From positions 289,497-353,496 of the forward strand of contig JAACMV010000021.1 of NCBI GenBank assembly GCA_010909725.1: 64,000 bases of DNA. Reading direction: 5' to 3'. The position numbers and the translations under genes were made by a program. Below the pieces are notes generated by a model. It was not told the DNA's origin. It was given only the letters and a program-made list of their open reading frames with translations, and ran no database searches. Source of the DNA: Picochlorum sp. 'celeri' (lineage: Eukaryota; Chlorophyta; Trebouxiophyceae). Positions 10,687 through 21,263 of this stretch are shown piece after piece. Within the stretch, counting starts at the first letter, position 1. Each line of letters opens with the position of its first letter.

Positions 10687-11808
10687 TCATTCGGCAGGCA
10701 ATCCATAGACTTGCAGGTTCCCGACACGAAATGTCGACATACTTCCAGGCTTTCTTCGAAACATGTCCTCCACGGCACTGGGATCAGACTGACCTGTGAG
10801 ACCACCTCCAAGTGCAAGATTGATGAGGAGGTGGAACCTCTGATCAAACGGCGAGTGTGGTGTTGTTGGCCCTTCTTGAGTCACAGTTGCCTGCCATCCT
10901 TCAATGGTTTGTTGAACCTTACCATCAATCAACCACACCATGCTACCAACTCTCCAAATATACTCAATGGTATGTTCCCTTGTGTTGAACGCTGTTGATC
11001 TGCCAAGCCCCACATCATTTCCTGCACTGTCGGCGAAATGAATAGTGCTCCATTGTCGCCTCATATTATTTGCGGACTCAAAAATATCAATCTCCCCCGA
11101 GTACGGCCATGGTCCATACATTCCATACCCAGAACTATCAGGGTCGTCACCATCGTCTTCTGGCAACATCCATACTGCTGGCCATACTCCAGTTCCTTCT
11201 TCAACTTGGACTTGCATGGTCACTCGTATCGCCTGATACACAATGTCCTGATCAGCGCTGTTTATCCTCGTTGTTAGGTTTGGTCCGAAAGCAAATAGGT
11301 TCTTAGACCGTAGTCTCACTGATACCATTGTGGCAGTCTCACACCTGCTCCTACAATCATCAGTTAGTTGAGACTCCATCTTCACGTGGTCCTCACACCA
11401 TGCCGTGCAATTATTGTCACCAATCACAGAATGTATCAAGCCCTTGTCAAGTTTTGCTGTTAGTGTCACACTGTTGTCATCTGGACTCTCAGCAAGGCCT
11501 GCTTCAAATGGGTCAGGGTGATAGAATTGAAACTCTTTATTGCCCCACCCACAAATTCCATACTGGCATCCAAAGCCACTTTGAGCTTCCCAATCGCTGA
11601 TCTTTGGGAATGCAATTGTTTCCCATCCAAGAGAAGTGTCAGGAGATACAGGATCAGGAGATACAGGATCAGGATCCTTGGGTGGACGACCCGGCGTGTC
11701 AGTCGGTTTGCCTCTTGTCGTTTGTATCTCGCCTTGAAATCCATGAGACGCGTGTTCCGCGAATAACAACAAGGTAAGTACGCACGTTGACATCTTTCGT
11801 CGACACAT
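10687..11808 (-). CDS. Secreted GH16 endo-beta-glucanase (laminarinase-like)
   Basis: Predicted secreted glycoside hydrolase of family 16, which cleaves beta-1,3(1,4)-glucans or related algal wall and storage polysaccharides. 373 aa, single exon. An N-terminal signal peptide (MCRRKMSTCVLTLLLFAEHASHG) is followed by a short Pro-rich linker with tandem SPDPV units. The jelly-roll catalytic domain has GVWPAVWMLPEDD and the family signature GEIDIFE at about residues 238-244, with nucleophile Glu, assisting Asp and acid/base Glu. The C-terminal FHLLINLALGG is also typical. Four cysteines cluster at residues 134-156. Substrate specificity is not decidable. Confidence 0.92.
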   Translation of the reverse strand: MCRRKMSTCVLTLLLFAEHASHGFQGEIQTTRGKPTDTPGRPPKDPDPVSPDPVSPDTSLGWETIAFPKISDWEAQSGFGCQYGICGWGNKEFQFYHPDPFEAGLAESPDDNSVTLTAKLDKGLIHSVIGDNNCTAWCEDHVKMESQLTDDCRSRCETATMVSVRLRSKNLFAFGPNLTTRINSADQDIVYQAIRVTMQVQVEEGTGVWPAVWMLPEDDGDDPDSSGYGMYGPWPYSGEIDIFESANNMRRQWSTIHFADSAGNDVGLGRSTAFNTREHTIEYIWRVGSMVWLIDGKVQQTIEGWQATVTQEGPTTPHSPFDQRFHLLINLALGGGLTGQSDPSAVEDMFRRKPGSMSTFRVGNLQVYGLPAE

Positions 11809-12228
11809 GTTCGCCTGTATGTATATTTATTCGTAAAATTCAATCCAGTTTATTATTACAGACTACTTAGTATCCTGGTAGTGACATGCCTGGTACACGT
11901 ACAACTGCATGCAGTTATGACGTGCAAGACCATGCCTATGCAGACGTGCGGGAAATCTGACTCGAGTCGCGCGAGTCGCGATCTTTGAAGAATCTACATA
12001 TGCATATCTGTCATTCTTCAGGGTCTTCAATTCAAATGACAGATTGCAGGCTATGTCCGTGCAAATACGCGTATATTTATTTATGATGTATCATGCGTAA
12101 AAAAGTGCCTGCTGGCACTTTTGCCATGCTATAAAAACGACTGCGAAACCTCATAGAAACCTCAGACGCTGTACTCACCGCTTTTGTTTCTGAGGTATTC
12201 TGAGGACAAAGAAAACATCCGAAAAGGC
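11809..12228. promoter_or_regulatory. Spacer upstream of GH16 with repeats and a strong hairpin
   Basis: Non-coding. It contains GACTCGAGTC, an exact tandem pair of CGAGTCGCG (11963-11980) and an 8-bp inverted repeat TGAAGAAT / ATTCTTCA (11986-11993 and 12013-12020). It also has a perfect 9-bp hairpin AAAAGTGCC-TGCT-GGCACTTTT (12101-12122). These lie 155-315 bp upstream of the GH16 ATG and could be regulatory sites. The hairpin could instead belong to the 3' side of the neighbouring relic. Confidence 0.45.
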
Positions 12229-12607
12229 TGTATTACTTCATGGTTGTTTGCAGCATGAATCTTGGGATACTAGGAAGCAGTTGCAGCCTGCTTGAGATGT
12301 GGTCAGATCTCCTTCTTTGTAGCCACACACAGTGCTCTTGTTGCTAGTATGTACAAAGACACCTGGGCCACCTTCAAACTGTAACCAGTACTTGCCTTTT
12401 TTAGACATGCCCAGGGAATTGATGGTGTATTCTCATTTGATGAGCTACGGCCTTGCCATCAGGAGTTCTCTGGCTCGTGTTTAAGTTTACATCGATATTG
12501 TTTCCTCGGTCGAAAAAAATCATCTTTCTAGATGTGATACCTCTGCAGTCACCTTGGGGGATCCTTTGAAGAATTGTATCCAGTCCTTTTTGTCCAGTGT
12601 AGGCACA
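12229..12607 (-). pseudogene. Broken gene relic, cysteine-rich lectin-like C-terminus
   Basis: Two overlapping reading frames look protein-like but do not connect. The upstream frame (about 12607-12440) reads PCAYTGQKGLDTI...RIPQGDCRG...NNIDVNLNTSQRTPDGKAVAHQ. The downstream frame (to a stop near 12229) reads EYTINSLGMSKKGKYWLQFE...CGYKEGD...GCNCFLVSQDSCCKQP. A frame change near 12440 separates them, and there is no ATG before the ClpP leader begins. An acceptor-like TTGTAG precedes the first frame. The EYxI...KGKYW pattern resembles the N-terminal part of the surface-protein gene at 1-2090. I read it as a truncated, frameshifted duplicate. An undetected intron could instead join the frames. 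Confidence 0.4.
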
Positions 12608-12757
12608 GGGCCTACAATGAGGAATGCTCAATTGAGTCGGGCGCCCTCAGCATCGCAACAGGGATCGATCGATCGACCGATCCTTCAACCAGGCAGACAC
12701 TCCCTCCCTCCCATTCCCTCTTCCAATTCCAAATTTATATTATTTACAATACACATC

Positions 12758-13769
12758 ATGCAGTCTGCTAGTACATTCGTTGGACGCCCTGTGTGCGCGT
12801 CTGCCCAGAGCAGCAGCAGCAGCAATAAGCGTGCCATGGCCAAGAGAGCTGTACGTCGCCAATCGACCGCCTCGGGCAGAAGAATGACAACTATATATGC
12901 TGGACAACAGCCTTTAATGGCACCAAGGTACGTAATAATATCACTCGTGGTCGCGAGACGGTCGTCGTAGACCTTGACCTCTTCTTCTCTAGAGCGCACT
13001 CAGGAAGCGTCATATCATCATCGGAATTCAAAACTACATCTATACATGTTATTGCTGCTGCAGAACACAGGATATGGCGGGTGATCCATTCGGGCTTTTG
13101 CTCCGACAGCGCATAGTCTTTCTAGGTGGAGAGGTGAATGACTTCAATGCGGATGCATTGATCAGTCAGCTGTTATTGTTAGATTCACAAGACTCTACAA
13201 AAGATATCAAGTTGTTCATCAACTCTCCAGGAGGGTCAGTGACCGCAGGAATGGGTATTTATGATGCCATGATGATGTGCCGAGCTGATGTGCAGACCTA
13301 CTGCTTTGGATTGGCTGCATCCATGGGAGCCTTCTTGTTGGGCGCTGGAACCGTAGGAAAGAGATATTCCATGCCAAATTCGAGGATTATGATCCATCAG
13401 CCTCTTGGAGGCGCGTCTGGGGCTGCTGTGGATATCGAAATTCAGGCCAAGGAGATTATGTATCACAAGGCAAATTTGAACAAGATTATGGCAGATTATA
13501 CAGGACAGCCCATTGAGAGGATTGAGGAGGATACCGACAGAGATCGTTACATGTCTCCTTTGGAAGCCAAGAAGTATGGGTTGATTGATCATATTGTGGG
13601 AGGAGATGAGGCTGTGTTTGCTGTTGAGGGTAGTACGACAAGCTTCCCAAAGACCAAGGAGCAGTATGTGTCATGGGGTGATGATGATCTGAATGATGGA
13701 AGCTCTGGATCTCGATTCATAAAACCATTAGAGCCATATACTGAAAAGGTTGAGGGATCCAACAAGTGA
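12758..13769 (+). CDS. CLPP: ATP-dependent Clp protease proteolytic subunit, plastid-targeted
   Basis: Serine peptidase ring subunit of the Clp protease that degrades proteins in the plastid stroma (possibly mitochondria). Exon 1 (12758-12927) encodes a Ser/Arg-rich transit peptide ([20 protein letters not shown]...). A GTACGT donor and TGCAG acceptor join it to exon 2 (13064-13769), giving 291 aa with the usual junction [12 protein letters not shown]. The catalytic triad is complete: Ser in [11 protein letters not shown] (about residue 143), His in [10 protein letters not shown] (about 168) and Asp in TDRDRYMSP (about 217). It is therefore a ClpP and not an inactive ClpR. The C-terminal 30 residues form an acidic extension. 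Confidence 0.96.
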
Positions 13770-14043
13770 TCTATATAGTGTGTCATCTATACACGCGTGT
13801 AATTCAAAATAATAAAAAAATCTTGCCAGAACACACACACTTGTGAGTGAGTCTCCAATGCATGCCATGCATTCGGTGGACAGATGTCTTCTTGTAAGCA
13901 GCAAAGCTATACCACCATTATTATTATTTAAAAAAATCGAGAGAATTTATTAATCTTTTCTCGGGTGCTCCGTACGAGAAGATACAGAAAGAAATTGTCC
14001 TCTGCCGACTGCATTGGTCGCACGAGAAAGAAATACGATACAA

Positions 14044-15382
14044 ATGGCCTTTGGTGATCGAGGAGGTCGAGGAGGTGCGTTTTTGTATTCTCATGTATGG
14101 GAGGATTGAGAGAAGGAGGTGTATGGCGGGTGTTTGGAAATCTTGTGCATGCCGTATCGGCATCTTGCTGGAGTGGCGGGGTGATTGGGTGGAAATCACA
14201 TCGATGGTATCCTTCTCTGATATTTACATATTTTATGTATTGGGTGTGCAGGTAGAGGTGGTCGAGGTGGTCGAGGAGGCGGCCGTGGTGGAGGCAGAGG
14301 AGGTGGCCGTGGGACCCCTGGGCGTGGGCGAGGTGGAGGTCGTGGTGGTCGAGGAGGTGCTCGTGGAGGAGTGTCCAAGCGTGGAGGAAGGGGTGGTATG
14401 AAGGGAGGAAGCAAGGTGATTGTGGAGGCGCATCGCCACGAGGGTGTGTTTGTGGCACGAGGAAAGGAGGATGCGTTGGTGACCAAGAACATGTGTCCAG
14501 GAGAGTCTGTGTACGGGGAGAAGAGGATTTCGGTCGAAGGGGTTGGCGAAGGTGCTGAAAAGACTGAATACAGAGTATGGAATCCATTCAGATCTAAATT
14601 GGCTGCTGCTGTGCTTGCTGGTGTGGATCACATTTATATGAAGCCTGGATCCAAGGTGTTGTATTTGGGAGCTGCCTCTGGAACATCTGTATCACATGTC
14701 AGTGATCTTGTAGGACCAGAAGGGACTGTGTATGCAGTAGAATTTTCTCATAGATCTGGAAGAGATTTGGTGAATATGGCGAAGAAGAGACCGAATGTAG
14801 TTCCAATTATTGAGGATGCTCGTCACCCACAAAAGTATAGGATGCTTGTGCCAATGGTTGATGTGGTGTTTGCGGACGTTGCGCAGCCGGATCAGGCGAG
14901 AATTGTCGGATTGAATGCTCAATACTTTTTAAAGAACAAGGGAAACTTTGTTATTTCTGTCAAGGCGTCATGTATTGATTCTACTGCGCCACCAGAGGCT
15001 GTGTTTGCCAGAGAAGTGAAGAAATTGCAGGAGCAGCAGCTCAAGCCAAAGGAGCAGGTGTGTTTTATTTTTTTTTTACATTGATGAATGGTTGCGTTGG
15101 TCTGGGTGATGAGAGTATACCGTAAGAATGATTCCTGGGAATTCTTGTCCTTGTATTGTATACAATATGGGACATGAAAATATATTTCCCATCCGATGAG
15201 TGTTCTTCCATGACTCAGACAGACAACATATATATTGTTTTTTTTTTTGGAGCGACATAGATAACTAGTATTGTGGTTGCAATAATAATAATAATAATCA
15301 CACGTGTGTGCAGGTCACGTTGGAACCATATGAGAGAGATCACGCTGTTGTCTGCGGAATTTTCAGGGCCCAGAAAAAGTGA
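14044..15382 (+). CDS. FBL: Fibrillarin, box C/D snoRNP 2'-O-methyltransferase
   Basis: Nucleolar methyltransferase of box C/D snoRNPs that 2'-O-methylates pre-rRNA. Three exons: 14044-14074, 14252-15057 and 15314-15382. Exon 1 and the start of exon 2 encode the Gly/Arg-rich (GAR) domain. The methyltransferase domain follows: [17 protein letters not shown], the SAM-binding loop [20 protein letters not shown], and the catalytic Lys in [13 protein letters not shown]. Exon 3 supplies the conserved end [20 protein letters not shown]; without it the ORF would stop in intron 2. About 300 aa, the usual fibrillarin size. Intron 2 (256 nt) is one of the longest in the window. Confidence 0.96.
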
Positions 15383-15510
15383 TGATGATGATCTTGTTGA
15401 TGACTGTATAATTTTTTCTTCTCAATGCAATATATGTTACAGAAAAACAAAATCGATACCATGTATGTGGGCATACACACCGAATGAATATACATTGTGA
15501 AACAAAATTA

Positions 15511-16473
15511 TTATGATTGGTCTTGCTGATCTTCAGCAGCAATGCTGATCTGTGGTTGCAATTGCTGGCTTCTCTCCGCATTTCTTCGAGCATTTCGTTT
15601 TGCTCGTCTCCCGAACCCAGATGGACTACTTCCAAGAATGGACTGTGCACAGCTAGGGCTGCTGCCACACGACGCATCACTGAATGATGACCCTGTTATA
15701 CATGTCTTGCGTCCTCCTCCAACAGTGTGTGGTGAATTCACCTTTGGATGCAACGTATTATTATTTGGGGTTTTAATTTGGATCGCACTCGATACATCTG
15801 ATCGCAAATCTTTGATCGATGCCTTCACTTGGCCCTTATTCTTGGCCTTTTTCTTGGATCCACTTCCGCTCGCACCAGAGTTCTTCACAGGGCGAGCCTG
15901 ACGATGCCCCCCTGAAATGAACCCTCCTTGACCAAACCGGCGATTCCCCAACACAATACGAGCTTTACCAGCAGCTGATGAGAAGTAAAACGCCTCCATT
16001 TCCTCATCTTCTTTCCAATATGCATCATCATCAAAGTCATCCATCCATGCAGTATCATCTGCAACTCGTGCATCTTCCAGCAATGCCTGACTTGCATCAT
16101 TCTGACTCGCTCGAATCCAGTCTTCAAACCAATGCGCTCGTCTCAGTAACACCACACTTTCTTCCATAGGAAAATCATTCAGGGACCCATCCAACCCTCT
16201 GTATGTCAGCAGGTATGAAAAAGGCTGCTTGCAGGTGGGACAGAAAGTCTTCTCCTTGTGCAGTGTCCACTGCAATATACAATACGCGCAATACATATGA
16301 TCACAGCCCTTGACCATGGCTACATCCTCCAGAGGAATATCGCACAGACAAATAGCACAGAGCAGGTCACCAGATTCAGACTCCTGCTCCTTTCCCTTGT
16401 GGTCACATGAATCTGCCGAGTCTTGCAACTCAACGTCATCAAATCGGCCAATGATGTCATCAATGTCCTCCAT
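15511..16473 (-). CDS. C3HC4 RING-finger protein, putative E3 ubiquitin ligase
   Basis: 320 aa, single exon. A RING domain near residues 38-82 has all zinc ligands in order (CAIC...C...CDHMYC.YCILQW...CPTC). Downstream is the conserved block VVLLRRAHWFEDWIRAS, found after the RING in a plant family of small E3 ligases. The C-terminus is rich in Gly, Lys and Ser and basic (SGSGSKKKAKNKG, RRAKRNARRNAERS), suggesting a nuclear or nucleic-acid-associated role. The partner E2 and substrate are unknown. Confidence 0.82.
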   Translation of the reverse strand: MEDIDDIIGRFDDVELQDSADSCDHKGKEQESESGDLLCAICLCDIPLEDVAMVKGCDHMYCAYCILQWTLHKEKTFCPTCKQPFSYLLTYRGLDGSLNDFPMEESVVLLRRAHWFEDWIRASQNDASQALLEDARVADDTAWMDDFDDDAYWKEDEEMEAFYFSSAAGKARIVLGNRRFGQGGFISGGHRQARPVKNSGASGSGSKKKAKNKGQVKASIKDLRSDVSSAIQIKTPNNNTLHPKVNSPHTVGGGRKTCITGSSFSDASCGSSPSCAQSILGSSPSGFGRRAKRNARRNAERSQQLQPQISIAAEDQQDQS

Positions 16474-17222
16474 ATTGAAAATACTGGTGTTCAGGGATAT
16501 ACTGCGTCGTTTACAACCCAGAACAACCGATCATCTATAAGATGCTCGGACCAGACAACCAACAACAACACCTCCTGGCTAGATACCTACCGAGTCCTCC
16601 CGCCAATATGTTCCTTGTCGTCGCCACCTGCGTAAGGCATTTCAGTTCAAAATAAATTTAATTCGATCGACATGGATCCGTTGAACACAGCAAGAGCGAC
16701 AAGGCAGCTGTTGTTGTTTCGACGACCAACGACCACCAACCCGTCTGAGTCAATCAAGGCACAACGCACCTCTCTTTGTACAATGCTACTCTCAAATCAA
16801 TAAAAATGTCTAATTGAATAAAATACTTTGCCTTGGACTCTCGTATATGCACGTGCTACTCAGAGAAGGATTAAAACGTCTCTACGACAACGCAACAGAC
16901 AAAAAGCGCCAATAGTTACGTCGTTTTCGTTATACTGAAGTTGTATAGGTATATGTAATGTCAGAACATTATATCTATGCCATGAGCATGGCTGTATATG
17001 GAGGTTTGTACGAATTGTAGAGGGACTGGTGGAAACCCTGATCCACAATAACGAGTTAGAGATTCGGTCAAATACCTCGTGCGATGGGAGATGATGAGAG
17101 CCTTTCATCCGACGCGTGGCTGTCCTAGCCATTCAGAAAAAAGTGCCTTGATATTGCCACCTATTCGACGGACGAATCCATGGCACAAGCCGTCCAGCCC
17201 ACTTTACTCAGAGAGGATGAAA
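16474..17222. other. Intergenic, 0.75 kb, no gene recognised
   Basis: Holds the promoter of the RING gene and the 3' UTR of the NSUN gene, both minus strand. No tRNA, repeat or credible exon found. Confidence 0.4.
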
Positions 17223-18281
17223 TCAGCTGGCTTTCTGCAGAACCGACATGTACATAGGGCCCCATCCCAGCTGTTCATCTGGCATAGCCATCCACCCATG
17301 TCTGGTAGGTGTCACTTGTCCCATGGCAATAGATGACTGCTGATGTTGAACGGGTATGGCTCTAGCGATACGGGCAATATTCTCTTCATGGGATACAACG
17401 TGAACATCAGAGATTTTTGCGCATACCTTGTCAATCACACCGTCGTTTTGCTTCTCATTATCCAGAGAACATGTTGAGTACACAAGTCGCCCATTATCCT
17501 TCAGGCTCTGTATTCCAGCAATGACCATGCGCACCTGCAGTGCTGCCATTCGTTTACATCGTGCTATAGACCAACGATCCTTTTGTATTCCTGCAACGCC
17601 CGTCGCACTCTGACCGAGGACGTGTCGCTCGTGTGTACAGGGAGCATCAATCAAAATTCTATCAAACAGCCTTCTGGATGCTCTTCTTCTCCACTCGACC
17701 TTTTTTTCTGCGGGCCGCCCCGTCACCATAATACGACGAGAATCCATATATGAGGATCCAAAATAGGATGCCAGAACAGACTGCAGCTTCTGCCGCCGTT
17801 TTGCACTAGGTTCATTGCATGTCAAGCTTCCTTGTGTAAAGCCATCATGCCTGAAAAGCATACGCCCAAGAATGCATGATTTTCCACCAGGTGCAGCACA
17901 CGCATCTAATATATCGTGTCCAGGTTGGACATCGAGCAGTAAAGGCGGGATCAGGGATGCCATGTCCATCCAATACCATGCCAAAGTACCACTTGAGGTT
18001 CGAGGGGGCGGTGGCAGGAATACGTCCTTCTCCTCCTTAAGCGTGCCCATGCCTGATGGAACGATCAGCTGTATATCCTCATGATGAGGTCCTGGGGGCC
18101 ACTCAGTACCAAGAAGCTCCACTCCCGGAGTTCTTTCTACGAGATCGACGGCATCACTGTTGTTCAGGAGTACACCAACAGCAGCAGCTGTCCTCGAGCG
18201 TGAAAGACCTGTCAGAATCTTCGCCCACCGTTGGGGCCCATATTGTCCAATGAAATATGATTCGAATGCCGACAGCACCAT
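17223..18281 (-). CDS. NOL1/NOP2/Sun RNA (cytosine-5) methyltransferase, NSUN4/NSUN3-like
   Basis: Predicted SAM-dependent m5C methyltransferase acting on organellar rRNA or tRNA. 352 aa, single exon. The Rossmann fold starts with LDACAAPGGKSCILGRML (SAM loop) and continues with RILIDAPCTHERH. That motif includes the catalytic-assisting Cys of motif VI and the family DAPC. YSTCSLDNEKQND (motif IV) carries the nucleophilic Cys. The form DAPCTHERH (Thr after Cys, then an ERH/DRH-type end) is closest to the NSUN3/NSUN4 mitochondrial group. The first 20-30 residues could form a weak presequence. Confidence 0.87.
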   Translation of the reverse strand: MVLSAFESYFIGQYGPQRWAKILTGLSRSRTAAAVGVLLNNSDAVDLVERTPGVELLGTEWPPGPHHEDIQLIVPSGMGTLKEEKDVFLPPPPRTSSGTLAWYWMDMASLIPPLLLDVQPGHDILDACAAPGGKSCILGRMLFRHDGFTQGSLTCNEPSAKRRQKLQSVLASYFGSSYMDSRRIMVTGRPAEKKVEWRRRASRRLFDRILIDAPCTHERHVLGQSATGVAGIQKDRWSIARCKRMAALQVRMVIAGIQSLKDNGRLVYSTCSLDNEKQNDGVIDKVCAKISDVHVVSHEENIARIARAIPVQHQQSSIAMGQVTPTRHGWMAMPDEQLGWGPMYMSVLQKAS

Positions 18282-18613
18282 GGAGATTCCAGATTGCCGC
18301 AGTATTTTTCACATTTTCAAATCTACCTATTTTATGTGGAGCTGAACTTGAAAACCAAAATAATTCAAGGATTGGCTCGCGTACAGTGCAGTCATAGTTT
18401 CTTTTATTCTTCTACTCATATCTATATACAGGAATAAAGGAACTGTTGTAAATATAGAGTGTGCTGATGGCAGTTCACGGAAGTATTTGGCAATCAACTT
18501 TCGGGACACATTCCAACGCAACAGCGCTCTTGTCGTCTCATACCAGGATACGCAGTAAAAACATAGTGAAATTGAATACACGGGTTTGTCAAGGGTGTAG
18601 AGATTCGACGGTG
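18282..18613. other. Divergent spacer, NSUN / RecA
   Basis: Promoter region between divergent genes. An in-frame ATG at 18467 would lengthen the RecA presequence by 49 residues, so part of this spacer may be coding. Confidence 0.4.
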
Positions 18614-20030
18614 ATGCTCAGTCAGACGGTGCGACGGTTTGGTTCCACAAAGAGGATCTCACAGCCTCTTCTAGCGGCCTCCTGGGGATCAATCGACGGT
18701 GGTATTCTCACCCAGTCTCGCGGGTTTGCGAAGAAGACTGTGTCTGCTGTGGCGGATTCAACAGAGAGCGATGGATCGTCCATGGATCCTTCGACTGAAG
18801 CACGGGTGTGTCACTCTTCCACTTGTGTTTGATTCTTGTTGTTGCCATGCATGTGTTTCTTCAGACTATACTATGTCACCTATATGATGTAGGCAAAGGC
18901 ATTGGATCAGGCATTGAAAGAGATTAATAATCGATTCGGAAAGAATAGTGTTATGAAATTGGGTGCAAACATGTTTGGTGAAGTGTACGTTTACGCATTC
19001 TTCTGTCACGCATGGAGCACATTGTCGGTGTGTACGCGATACCCATAATAATATCATCTATGATGACATTTGCAGGCAAAGCACACCGAGTGGTGCATTG
19101 ACGTTGGACCTTGCTCTGGGGGGAGGATATCCCAAGGGCCGTGTCATTGAAATCTATGGCCCAGAGAGCGCAGGAAAGACAACGTTGGCACTTCACGCGC
19201 TCGCAGAAGTACAGAAACAAGGGGGTAATGTTGCTTTGATTGACGCAGAACACGCTTTCGACCCAGTCTTTGCCAAGCGCCTTGGGGTTGATATTGATTC
19301 CTTGTACCTGTGTCAGCCAGATTCTGGCGAAATGGCTCTTGAAGTAGCTGATCAGCTCATTCGAAGTTCAGCCATGGATATGATTGCAGTAGACTCTGTC
19401 GCCGCTCTTGTCCCTCGAGCAGAAATCGAAGGCGAAATTGGCCAGCTCCAAGTCGGTGCACAAGCACGCTTGATGAGCGCAGCGCTCAGAAAGATTGCTG
19501 GAAACGCATCACGGCATGATTGTTCAATCATCTTCCTCAACCAACTCCGCCAAAAAGTTGGAGTCATTTATGGAAACCCAGAAGTCACATCCGGAGGGCA
19601 AGCGCTCAAATATTACTCCTCTGTCAGGATGGAAGTACGAATCAAGGAGAGAATCGCCGGGTCAGATGGACAGATTGGCATCCGAGTAAAATCTAAAATC
19701 ACAAAGAACAAGGTTGCACCACCGTACAAACTGGCAGAATTCGATATCCTGTTTGGATCGGGAATCTCTGTCAACGGATGCCTGTTGGATGCTGCTGAAT
19801 CTGTTGGAGTGGTTGTCCGCAGAGGATCATACTACTTTTACGGAGACGAGCGACTCGGACAAGGGCGAGATAAAACACTCGAAACGCTCAAAACGAACAC
19901 GACACTTCGCGACACCATTGACTCGAAAACACGACAGGCACTTATTGGAACTGATGTGAATGACATGTATGATGAAGACATCCCAGTCTCTGAGGAAGAT
20001 GCAGAGGGTGCGGAACGCACTGCTGTGTAA
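18614..20030 (+). CDS. RECA: RecA recombinase, mitochondrion- or plastid-targeted
   Basis: Bacterial-type strand-exchange ATPase for organelle DNA recombination and repair. Three exons are inferred: 18614-18805 (presequence), 18893-18984 and 19076-20030, giving 412 aa from this ATG. The N-terminus ([20 protein letters not shown]...SRGFAKK) is Arg/Ser-rich with the mitochondrial-like RGFA end. The core begins [20 protein letters not shown] and has Walker [10 protein letters not shown], the MAW loop region, [17 protein letters not shown] (Walker B and loop L1) and [18 protein letters not shown] (loop L2). It ends with the acidic tail usual for RecA. ATG 18467 in the same frame is an alternative start. 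Confidence 0.95.
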
Positions 20031-20084
20031 TACTACTACTCAATTTCATATATTACAAAACAAAGGAATACGACTACTAGAACA

Positions 20085-20567
20085 CTACGATGTGGTACTT
20101 GGTGGCACCCATGCCTCATACTTTCTCCAAGACCTCCCGTGCTTTGGTGCTCCCCACGCACCCTTTGGCTGATACTTGGTCTCCCCAGAAAAACTCGGAT
20201 GCTCCTTTGCTTCTAGATGATACCTTGGGCGCTTGAATTCACCATTCGCAGGATTCTCATCCGTTATATAATGCAACCACCCGTGCCACTCTGGAGGCAC
20301 CACCGTCGGGTTTTGGTTCGCATAGTGTGTAGACTCGGCATACACAACCCACCTATTCCTATTCGACTGCGCATCCACCTTTTCAAAATATTTATTACCA
20401 TGCTCATCCGTTCCTACCAATGTCGCACCAGGACCGTGTGCTACCACCGTTTCTGCGAGGTTGCCATCTATCACGACCTTCCAGCCACCTGCCTTTACTG
20501 CATCCAACAACGAACTCTTCTTCGTTGATGTACCCAGTGCTTGACCAAAGTGTTTAATTAACGACAT
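20085..20567 (-). CDS. NDUFA12: Mitochondrial complex I subunit NDUFA12 (B17.2)
   Basis: Accessory subunit of NADH:ubiquinone oxidoreductase, in the matrix arm. 160 aa, single exon, within the normal range. Family signatures visible: GTDEHGNKYFE, RWVVYAE, PPEWHGWLHYITDENP and the C-terminal KYQPKGAWG...RKYEAWVP. No cleavable presequence is evident, as is usual for this subunit. It converges on RecA with 54 nt between stop codons. Confidence 0.95.
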   Translation of the reverse strand: MSLIKHFGQALGTSTKKSSLLDAVKAGGWKVVIDGNLAETVVAHGPGATLVGTDEHGNKYFEKVDAQSNRNRWVVYAESTHYANQNPTVVPPEWHGWLHYITDENPANGEFKRPRYHLEAKEHPSFSGETKYQPKGAWGAPKHGRSWRKYEAWVPPSTTS

Positions 20568-21263
20568 TGTCGTCGCAATAATCCACGCTGGGAGGGTTTA
20601 ATTAATTAATTAATCGCTGTTGGGTCGTCTCAGCCCGCAACAGGGGTATTCTATCGATTATGAGACTTTTTTTTTCTTGTGCCAAACAACAATACTGAGA
20701 ATAATAGTAGATGGAAGCGGATTGAGCAGAGTGTCCAGGGATTGATCTCTCGCGACCAATTTTCTCCTTCAATAGAATATTACCCCACTAAGGAAAGCAA
20801 GATTCTAGCCAATTCTCGTTCTCCGTCTACAATGGATTTCCGCCTCTGATATTGTAGATTTATACTTATATATATATAATCTATCTAATCTCAAAAAATC
20901 AAGTACAGAGATGCTCTTACGAGTAAGAAATCAGCAACCGCTTTTTCAGCACTGGCGAACCACCCCGTCATTTGGCTCGATCGATGCCTTCAGTGCTGAA
21001 TTTGGGGTATTTGACGAGCAATACCGTCGCGCTCAGTCATTGATAAACCCCCTCCTTGTGCACATATTTATTATATCTATTGAACTTTCATAATTTTTGG
21101 TTTTGGGGACATTTCGCGACAAGCGATAATTTGGACTTGGCGAACGCTGTCCAAGATGGGCCAGACCTTGCCTGGGCCACCCCTAGAAACCCAATGCACT
21201 GCTCGTGTAGTTGATTTTTGCGTTTACTATAACCATATATAGGATCATAATTATCTCGAGAGC
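20568..21263. other. Non-coding, probable left flank or terminal region of the transposon
   Basis: AT-rich spacer upstream of NDUFA12 and downstream of the transposase. It contains a TTAATTAATTAATTAA run near 20600 and a 10-bp inverted repeat TTCAGCACTG / CAGTGCTGAA (20945-20954 and 20991-21000). CACTA occurs once (20795), but I found no matching TAGTG end on the other side, so the element boundary is not fixed. Confidence 0.4.

Noticed and set aside
15058..15313. Box C/D snoRNA in fibrillarin intron 2
   Set aside because: A good C box (GTGATGA) is present, but there is no CTGA D box at a suitable distance and no terminal stem.
20780..21000. Terminal inverted repeat of the transposon starting with CACTA near 20795
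   Set aside because: No complementary TAGTG-type end with matching neighbouring bases was found on the right side, so CACTA here may be chance.
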